Of a stretch of 64,000 bases of DNA, positions 57,385 to 64,000 are shown one piece after another; the stretch's first letter is position 1; the number at the start of each line of letters is the position of its first letter. The notes under the pieces were generated by a model that was not told where the DNA came from, ran no database searches, and saw only the letters and a list, made by a program, of their open reading frames with translations. Source of the stretch: Dryocosmus kuriphilus (lineage: Eukaryota > Arthropoda > Insecta > Hymenoptera > Cynipidae); the NCBI GenBank assembly GCA_038277395.1, contig CM076190.1, positions 242,153,256 to 242,217,255 of the forward strand, given 5' to 3'. The position numbers and the translations under genes were made by a program.

Positions 57385-58441
57385 ATCTTGAACCACCTAG
57401 TACATCAGCTATTCATCGACTTCAAAAAAGCTTACGACTCTATTATACGATCACGAATGTACTGGATTCTTGAGTTCTTGGGTGTACCAAGGAAATTGGT
57501 TAGACTTATCGAAGTTTGCTTAAGTGGCAGTAGGGGTAGGATACGCGCAAACGGAAGTTTATCTGAAGAGTTTTTGATCCGCGATGGCCTGAAACAGGGC
57601 GATGCGATTTCGTGCATCGTTTTCAACTTAGTTTTAGAATGCGTGGTCAGAGAAGTACAAACGAATCCGTACAGTGCTACCCTCAATGGGAGAATACGAA
57701 TTCTGGGATATGCGGATGATCTCGACTTACTCGGGAATGATAAAGAAACAGTAGCAAAAAATGCGGAAACCTATCACAAAAGCCAAGAAAATAGGTTTAG
57801 AAGTTAGCGAATCGAAGACAAAAGGTTTTGTCGTCAAAAGATCAGAACACAGCAATGAAGAGGGGGACCTAATGGCCGGAAGTATGAAATTTGAAAGAGT
57901 TAATGACTTTAGATACATCGGGACTATTATAACTAGCGGCAATAACATTGAAACAGAAATCAACAGGCGGCTGCACGCTGGCAATGGGTGCTACTGTGCA
58001 ACAAAAACATTACTAAAATCGCGATCCTTATTTAGAAACATCAAAGTAAGAATTTACAAAACGATAATAATGCCGGTTGTCATGTACGGGTGCGAAACGT
58101 GGGCGCTGACGAAAGGAGAGGAGAACAGGTTTAGAGTATTCGAAAATAAAGTACTTTGTAAAATCTATGGTCCCAAAAGGGACGAAGAGACTGGTGAATG
58201 GAGAAAACTGCATAATGATGAGCTGCATGCACCTCTAGGCAGACCGAGAAACAGATGGGAGAAAAACGTAAGGGATGATCTAAAAGAGCTAGGACATGAT
58301 AATTTAAATTGAATGAAAGATGCACAGAATAGAGATGCGTGGCGGTTCTGGGTTGCTGAGGCAATGAACTTCCGAGTTCGCAAAGCTACACCATAATAAT
58401 AGTAATGATAATAATAATTATTATTGTTATTATTATATTGA

Positions 58442-58720
58442 GTAGCTGCATATGGTTATGTATCATATTATATGCAATTGTTGTAATAAAGTTCATATTG
58501 TTGAGACATGTAGGAGATTCAAAACAAGAATCTATGAACACAAAAGAGATGTTGAAATTGGAAATTTAAATACAGGTCATCACAGCACTCATCGAATTTA
58601 AACCATCATTTTTATTTGAAGAATGTAAAAATTTTAGCTAAAAAAAGAACACGTTTAAATGAAAAGTTCTAGAATCCATCTTTATTAAAAAACGTATTAA
58701 AATTTCAATAAATTTAAATT
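58442..58720 (+). pseudogene. Penelope-like element GIY-YIG endonuclease end
   Basis: From about 58470 the frame reads ICNCCNKVHIVETCRRFKTR, IYEHKRDVEIGNLNT, then after a one-base slip HSSNLNHHFYLKNVKILAKK and a stop near 58670. The Cys pair, the Arg of RRFKTRIYEH and the Glu-His after it fit the GIY-YIG domain of Penelope-like elements. It is the continuation of 52841-53982. Confidence 0.75.
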
Positions 58721-58825
58721 CCGAAATAAAAAAACGTAAATCAGTTCTATTATTGTATTCTACACTAATATTTTATTACAATAATTAATTCTCAATGTTT
58801 TGCCGCGCTTTTCACCAGAGTTTTA
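58721..58825. other. Short AT-rich flank
   Basis: Trailing sequence of the Penelope-like element or host DNA, with nothing recognisable, up to the foldback element. Confidence 0.3.
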
Positions 58826-60306
58826 AGATCCGTATCACTGCCACGCCCCCCTAAGTTGGAAATGTACCCATATGGATTCAAATGCGCTCAAAATGCACCC
58901 AAATGCACAACCAATTAAACTTTTTGTGCCGCAAAAGCCAGGCAGTTATTCGGCGGGGTTAAGGCGTTTCGTACCCCAACGATTACCGAGTTACAAGCAA
59001 TTAAAGTGGTTGGAGGGCTAGTGCAACTTTCGTCAATAATAAGATTTTTAAGAAAACTCGATGAGCGGCTTTCTCAGTTTCAAATGCGCTGGTATGCACC
59101 ACCAATTAAAATTTTTTCGGCACTAAATTGTGCCAGCTAATAATTTGCGGCAAATGGTGGGGGCTGGTGCCACGCTGGGGTTAAATTCTTCCTGTTGATA
59201 TTAAAATTAATTATCTCGACATAAATATATTTGAATTCAAATGCGCTTAAATGCACCAACAGAATTTTTCAAGTATATTTATAATTGCATCAGATATCGA
59301 CACATTAACCCTCATCAAAGTGGTGATCAAACACAAACCTTAATTTCTCGAAATTACATAAAGTAAGATCGAAAACAGCTATTTAGACTAAGTTTCAAAT
59401 GCGCTCAAATGCACTTGTTAAAAAAAAATTTCCTACGGCTATACAACACCGGATTTTGCATGCACTTCCGGTGGAGGGGCTAGTGACACGATGTCTACAT
59501 CTCCCACTCTAGTCGATTCGAAAATATGGTGCTTGCGTGCTTCCATTGCAATTTAAATGCACTCAAATGGACCACCAAGGAAACTAATTTAGCTCAATTA
59601 CATTACCTTATTACCCCGATTGGACTTCCGCCCTGGGATAGGTGACAGCATGTTGGGCTGCGTATCCCAGGCAGAAAATCTAATCCGGGTTATAGGGTCG
59701 TATAATTGAGTTAATTAATTTTCTTTATGGTACATTTGAGCGCATTTAGATTGCAATGGAAGCACGCAAGCACAATATTTTCGAGTTAGCTAGAATGGGA
59801 GATATAGACACCGTGTCATTAGCCCCCCCACCGGATGTGTATGCAACATCCGTTGATGTATGGTATTAGGTATTCTTTTTAACAAGTGCATCTGAGCGCA
59901 TTTGAAACCAGTACGATTAGCGCTTTGTGACATACTTTCATTTAATTAAAAAATAAATAATTTAAAAAAATAAATAAATAATAATTTGTCTTGGATCATC
60001 ACTTTGAAAAGTAATATTTTGTTAATATCTGAACATTTTCAAATCTATCTGAAAACTTCTGTGTGGTGCATTTGAGCGCACTTGAAGTACTTCAAAATGG
60101 CATAATTAAAAGTGTTATTTTTCATGGTGGCGAATAGCGTGTTGCCCCCCCCCCCCCCAACCCCGTAAACCCGCCAATAACTCCCTCGGTTTTGCGGCGC
60201 AAAAAGTTTAATTGGTGCTGCATTTTGGTGAATTTGGAGCACAGTTGAATCCACATGGATACGTGTCCAATTCAGGGGTGGAGATGGGGGGCAGTGACAC
60301 GGATCT
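58826..60306. mobile_element. Foldback element, 1.48 kb, with repeated ATGCGCTCAAATGCACC motif
   Basis: The two halves are inverted copies around about 59650. The ends match ('agatccgtatcactgcc' against the complement of the right end 'agatccgtgtcactgcc'). Inner matches include 'accaattaaactttttg(t/c)gcc', 'gcttccattgcaatttaaat' and 'ctagtgacacgatgtctaca'. A motif close to ATGCGCTCAAATGCACC recurs about every 150 bp, forward on the left (58875, 59084, 59234, 59398, 59553) and inverted on the right (59730, 59887, 60065). No coding capacity, so it is non-autonomous. C runs near 60147 and 59825 are local. Confidence 0.75.
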
Positions 60307-60945
60307 AGATGTTTATCTATCGATATAGATACTTATTATGTTTCTTATAAACTTAACCTCTATGAAACAGTACACAGTGTCTCGTTGTTCTGTAAATACA
60401 CCGGTTGTCGAAATGTGATCTAAAAGTTTTTGGAGTTACTTTGGGAAACTGCAAAATATTACGAATAATGAAAAGAAAAGCTATTACAATGTAACATAAT
60501 TTTAAACAAATTTTAACAGAATTAACAATGAAGGATCTCGACAATCGATAATTTGGATAAAAATCTTTGAATGTTTTTCAAAAACTGCTGCATTGATATT
60601 ATGGACTATTTTTGAAAATTATGTTAATCACATCGACAAAATTTAAACACGTAGAAAAATGGAAGCCTTTAGTCTTGCAAAGATTACACAATTTCTTTAC
60701 AGAGAACTATTTTTATATGAAAGCTTACCAGAATAAGGGAATAATTCAAAGAAAAATTAGTAATGTTTTGAAATATATTTCATTGCTCCACCAATACGTA
60801 AATATTATTATGCTTGCGAGACTGAATGTGACTTGTGTTGTACTTGGTCTTGTTCAAGAAATCAATTTTTATTGATCTGGTTTTGTAATCACATTTATAT
60901 GTTAGAGCAGCAACTTTTTCTGGACAACACACTAATATTTATATA
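60307..60945. other. Unassigned AT-rich region
   Basis: No similarity recognised. The open frame 60612-60875 (87 codons) has no recognisable motifs and is probably random. It ends at the TA where the next mariner inserted. Confidence 0.3.
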
Positions 60946-61068
60946 CGAGGTGTGATCAAAAAGTAAGGTGACTTTTTGAATTTTGCGGGGCGCATACAGT
61001 CGACATTTGCTTTCTTTTTTTCTTATGTTGCTACACTCGTCCCAAACATATGTGCACAGATTCAGCTA

Positions 61069-62258
61069 CGGTCTGTTCCACAAGAAAGAATACGCGTTTT
61101 CTCGAAAATTTTTAAAGATTTTTGTTCGTTTCTCTTTTGGCCTGACTGTACCTTTCAAGGGCAAGAGCGGAACCGCCGATTTTGTTCAGTCTCATTCGAA
61201 GTGTCGGATAGTGAACAAGTTTGCCCAATGAGTGCAGTATACGCTAAACGGTTCGAAGCTGTGTTTTTGTGCAGCAATGCACACGGACCAAAACTTTCAT
61301 ACTCAGCTGCTGCTAAAGTGCTTAAAAAGTCTAAGTACTTCGTGCAAAAGTGGGTGGAGTGGTATAGGGACACAAAAGCTGTTGACGATCTTCCAAGAAA
61401 AGGAGAAACGCGAGCAACGTCCAGCAAGGAGGACAAGGGGATCATCGCACTATTCAAACGCAACCCCACTCTACGGCTGCGCGAAGCCAAGGCTAAGCTA
61501 GTGGAGAAGGGATTAGACGTTAGTATGAACACCATAAGACGTAGATTAGCTGAGACAAACATGCAGTACCGTAGCACGAGGCAGAAACCCCTGCTCTCAG
61601 AAGTGCACATTCAAAAACGGCTGTCATGGGCTATGGAAAATAATGATCGCGGTTGGTCAAATGTGATTTTTTCCGACGAAGCATCCTTTTGGGCATGGGT
61701 TCCAATAAAACGTGCCTGGTCAGGCAAAGGTGAGCGGTTCCTCCAGCGAACTCTTAAACACCCAGTAAGGATCCATGTTTGGGGATGCTTCTCACAGCGC
61801 GGTTTTGGCTGTTCAGAGCTGTTCACTGAGAACCTGATCGCGGAAAAAATGGTCAAAATCTACAAGCATGGTCTTCTGAGGTCTGCAGAAAAGGTGTTTG
61901 GACAACGATCCCAAGCATTGCAGTCGCCTCTGCAAGAACTGGAAAGCTGAAAATGGCGTCGTCACCTTGGCCTGGCCTTCACAATCTCCTGATGCCAATC
62001 CGATTGAAAATGTAAGGAGTGTCGTTAAGAGACAACTTGCAGGAAGGCGTGTATTCACCCTCAAGCAGCTTTCTCGACGAATTAGAGAGGTGTGGCGCTC
62101 TCTATCTTTAGAATATGCTGAAAAATTAGTCGAGAGCATGCTCTACTAGGGTCAGTCCTCCTTAATTTTTAAAGCGTTTTTTCATGCCAAAAAAGAAAAA
62201 TAAAGTTTTCTTTAAAACTTTTCGAGAAAACGCGTATTCTTTCTTGTGGAACAGACTG
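61069..62258 (+). mobile_element. Tc1-like element nested in the mariner, 1190 bp
   Basis: Flanked by TA at 61067-61068 and 62259-62260. The ends are 'cggtctgttccacaagaaag' and the complement 'cagtctgttccacaagaaag', continuing through 'aatacgcgttttctcgaaaa' for about 45 bp. It separates the mariner's 5' end and untranslated leader. Confidence 0.92.
61228..62149 (+). pseudogene. Tc1 transposase (DD34E), one frameshift
   Basis: ATG at 61228 (MSAVYAKRFEAVFLCSNAHG) opens a paired-like DNA-binding region (SYSAAAKVLKKSKYFVQKWV; second helix-turn-helix about residues 55-110). The catalytic motifs are IFSDEASFWAW, DNDPKH and SPDANPIENVRSVVKRQL, a D, D34E set. The frame slips near 61895, just before DNDPKH, probably with loss of a few codons. 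The C-terminus ends at 62149. The longer reading from 60976 crosses the mariner end and the TIR and is not the start. Confidence 0.88.
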
Positions 62259-62342
62259 TATGTAGCATTTTTTGTTTGTTTGTGAGAGGCATAAAAGTTA
62301 GAATTGTTTTGCGTGCTCGGTGATTTTCTGCTGTCGAAAACA

Positions 62343-63408
62343 ATGGATCAAAGAATTTGCATCCAATTTTGTGTAAAAAATGGAATTAAGTGCTCCAAAA
62401 CACTTGAAACGTTGACAGTGGCATTCGGTGAGTGTACTGTGAGTAAAAAAAAATGTTTATAAGTGGTACAAGCTCTTTCGTAAAGGTCGAGAGGATGTTA
62501 ATGACGAAGCTCGCCCTGAACGTCACAGCACGTTAACAACTGATGAAAACTTTGATGAAGTGAAGAAAATAGTGTCGGCGGATCGTCAAATTACCATTAG
62601 AGTAGTTGCTGATGATGTCGGCACCTTGTTTGGCTCTAGCCAAGCAATTTTAGTGAATATTTTGTACATGAGACGTGTGTCAGCGAAGTTTGTTCCGAAA
62701 TTGCTAAATTCTGACCAAAAGAATCGTCGCGTGAGCATCGCTCAGGAGCTGCTGAATGACGTTAACGGCTACCCAGACTTGCTCAAAGGAATCATAACAG
62801 GTGATGGAATATAGGTATATGGTTATGATGTCGAACCTAAGGCTCAATCGTCCCAGTGGAAGCATTCTGGATCACCAAGACCATAAAAAGCACGCCAAGT
62901 TCGATCAAATTTGAAGATTTTGCTTACCGGTTTCTTCGATTATAAATTATCATGGCATAGTGCATCAGGTGTTCTTACCGGTCGTACAGTTAATAAAGAG
63001 TATTACCTTGAAGTTATGCGCCGTCTGCTTGAAGCAATACGCAAAAAACGTCCAGAATTGTGGAAAAACCAGTCATGGTTATTGCACCACGATAATGCGC
63101 CAGCTCACACGTCATTTCTTGTTCGTAATTTTTTGGCCAATAACAACACCATAATCATGCATCAGCCACCGTATTTACCAGATTTGGCTCCCTGCGACTT
63201 TTTCCTGTTTCCAAAACTGAAAAGACCCATGAAAGGACGGCGTTTTGCGACGATTGAGGAGATAAAGACCGCATCGCTGGAAGAGCTGAAGGCTATACCA
63301 AAAAGTGCTTATCAGAAATGCTTTGAGGATTGGAAAAAGCGCTGGCAAAAATGTATTAAATCCGAGGAGGATTACTTTGAAGGGGACAACATCAATATTG
63401 ATGAATAA
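62343..63408 (+). pseudogene. Mariner transposase, stopped at the first catalytic site
   Basis: ATG at 62343 (MDQRICIQFCVKNGIKCSKT), with one slip in an A run near 62450 before WYKLFRKGREDVNDEARPE. The first catalytic region reads ITGDG-I-stop where relatives have GDETW, so an adjacent acid is changed and Trp has become TAG (about 62812). A further frameshift lies near 62880. The rest keeps HHDNAPAHTSF and YLPDLAPCDFFLFPKLKR, ending GDNINIDE with TAA at 63406. Nearly identical to the stub at 14631. Confidence 0.88.
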
Positions 63409-63462
63409 ATGAATATTTCTTGATAAAAATAAAAAGTCACCTTACTTTTTGATCACACCTCG

Positions 63463-64000
63463 TATATTTTTATTTTTTATTTTATTTATTTAATTGACAA
63501 AGTCCCTAGGGCTAAATAGCCCTCTAAGGAACAAGATACACATGTTAAAGCTAAGAACTAAGAATAAGAACTAAGAACTAAGAACTACGATCCTGGTGCG
63601 ATATCAATTGTATTAACAAATAGGAAAGAAAACCCAAGAAAAATAAGTACTAGTAATTATAACCAGTGGGAGATTTCAAGTAAATTATTGGGGCTGTTAA
63701 ATAAACATTTAAATAATTCTACTTTAAACTGATGATAAGAAGGTGCGTCCCTAATAGCTAACGGTATTTTATTCCATAAGCGTGCCCCTCTTACCATAAA
63801 GGATCTTTGAAGTTTACATGTTCTATAGACTGGTATTTTTAGAGCTAATTTTCTATCACGCAATCTGGCTTGAGTAGGATTATTTCTATCAACAAAAGTA
63901 AAAAATTCACGTATGTACTGAGGAGCTTCATTTTTAGACACTTTAAAGAGTAAATTACCCATAAAAAATTGCCTTCTTTTAGCAACAGTCAAGAACCCTG
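63463..64000 (-). pseudogene. 3' end of a non-LTR retrotransposon, cut by the window edge
   Basis: On the minus strand 63992-63657 encodes the C-terminal tail of a Jockey/CR1-like RT protein: 'RRQFFMGNLLFKV', 'RDRKLALKIPVYRTCKLQRS', 'FMVRGARLWNKIPLAIRD' and 'FKVELFKCLF', then a stop. After it come a tandem 'taagaac' tract (about 63545-63590) and a short hairpin 'ccctagggctaaatagccct' (63505-63525), which look like the element's 3' UTR and tail. The body lies beyond the window. Confidence 0.7.

Larger units (their letters stand above)
54600..58396 (+). pseudogene. RTE LINE endonuclease/reverse transcriptase, split by mariner
   Basis: The endonuclease starts near 54600: 'LNARSLNTGGFSELIEIAKR', 'DIDIIALQETCW', then 'ILLGDFNAKIGKGPMYRPTI' and 'ISPDGITHNKIDHV'. 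The RT starts near 55803, with 'KKLKNTKAAGIDDLPSELIK' and 'NNYRGISLVPSYYKILTNV' up to the mariner at about 56228. It resumes at about 57385 with 'HQLFIDFKKAYDSIIRSRMY', 'GLKQGDAISCIVFNLVLE' and 'LGYADDLDLL'. The C-terminal part has 'MYGCETWALTKGEENRFRVF', 'RPRNRWEKNVRDDLKEL' and ends at 58396. Some 50 residues around the mariner site are missing. Stops and frameshifts throughout; inactive. Confidence 0.8.
53983..58440 (+). mobile_element. RTE-type LINE inserted in the Penelope-like element
   Basis: Its 5' region (53983-54600) matches a separate fragment at 11385-11665. EN and RT pieces follow. The 3' end is an 'ataataata'-type short tandem repeat (58392-58440), typical of RTE elements. A mariner interrupts it at about 56229-57384. 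Removing the LINE brings the two halves of the Penelope-like element together. Confidence 0.75.
60946..63462 (+). mobile_element. Mariner with intact ends, carrying a nested Tc1
   Basis: Flanked by TA at 60944-60945 and 63463-63464, with ends 'cgaggtgtgatcaaaaagta' and the exact complement 'tactttttgatcacacctcg'. Without the nested Tc1 it would be about 1.33 kb, the usual mariner size. The stub at 14578-14910 belongs to the same family. Confidence 0.92.

Noticed and set aside
60976..61227. N-terminal extension of the Tc1 transposase
   Set aside because: It spans the mariner end and the Tc1 TIR; the ATG at 61228 matches the usual start.

Overview
The window is eukaryotic nuclear DNA, AT-rich and dense with transposons, almost certainly from an insect. 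Split genes with GT-AG introns and AATAAA signals, Tc1/mariner elements, Penelope-like and RTE-type retroelements and a purine-rich two-ORF LINE all fit an arthropod. The LINE style (zinc knuckle after 'RFRLENEIREGRYWEE') recalls elements I associate with ants and wasps, so Hymenoptera is my best guess, but that is inference. I see no tRNA, rRNA, CRISPR or bacterial operon.

Positions 1-40,000 hold the remains of a tandem gene array. Each complete unit has a satellite spacer (satellite A, about 110 bp period, core 'ccaattgtagtttttcatag'), a conserved upstream module of 230-350 bp, a small first exon encoding a signal peptide, a 2.5-5.6 kb intron filled with a GAATTC-rich repeat (satellite B), a second exon encoding the rest of a 158-residue secreted protein, and a conserved 3' UTR with AATAAA. 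Three units retain genes: 549-6643 (broken by a 2-nt insertion and an in-frame TAA), 17996-22012 (intact) and 26544-29498 (intact). Two more upstream modules (about 9961-10272 and 39141-39425) have lost their genes. I do not recognise the protein family. Secretion, tandem amplification and uneven divergence fit a secreted effector, venom or salivary family, which is a hypothesis.

The array is interrupted by a DNA transposon with long repeat-bearing inverted termini (10273-14577, itself carrying a 955-bp mariner and a retroelement fragment), a mariner stub (14578-14910), a 2.9-kb Tc1/mariner-superfamily element with doubled termini (22771-25672) and a 5-kb LINE on the minus strand (about 30575-35660).

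Positions 40,000-64,000 are a transposon graveyard: a 5'-truncated LINE related to the first (about 40165-42400), Penelope-like fragments, a second inverted-repeat transposon whose protein shares its catalytic layout with the first (44762-47712), a spliced THAP-domain transposase gene (50018-52454), a three-level nest (mariner inside RTE LINE inside Penelope-like element, 52841-58720), a 1.5-kb foldback element (58826-60306), a mariner containing a Tc1 (60946-63462) and the 3' end of another LINE at the right edge. Every transposase and reverse transcriptase seen carries stops, frameshifts or deletions, so the two intact secreted-protein genes are the only convincing functional genes here.
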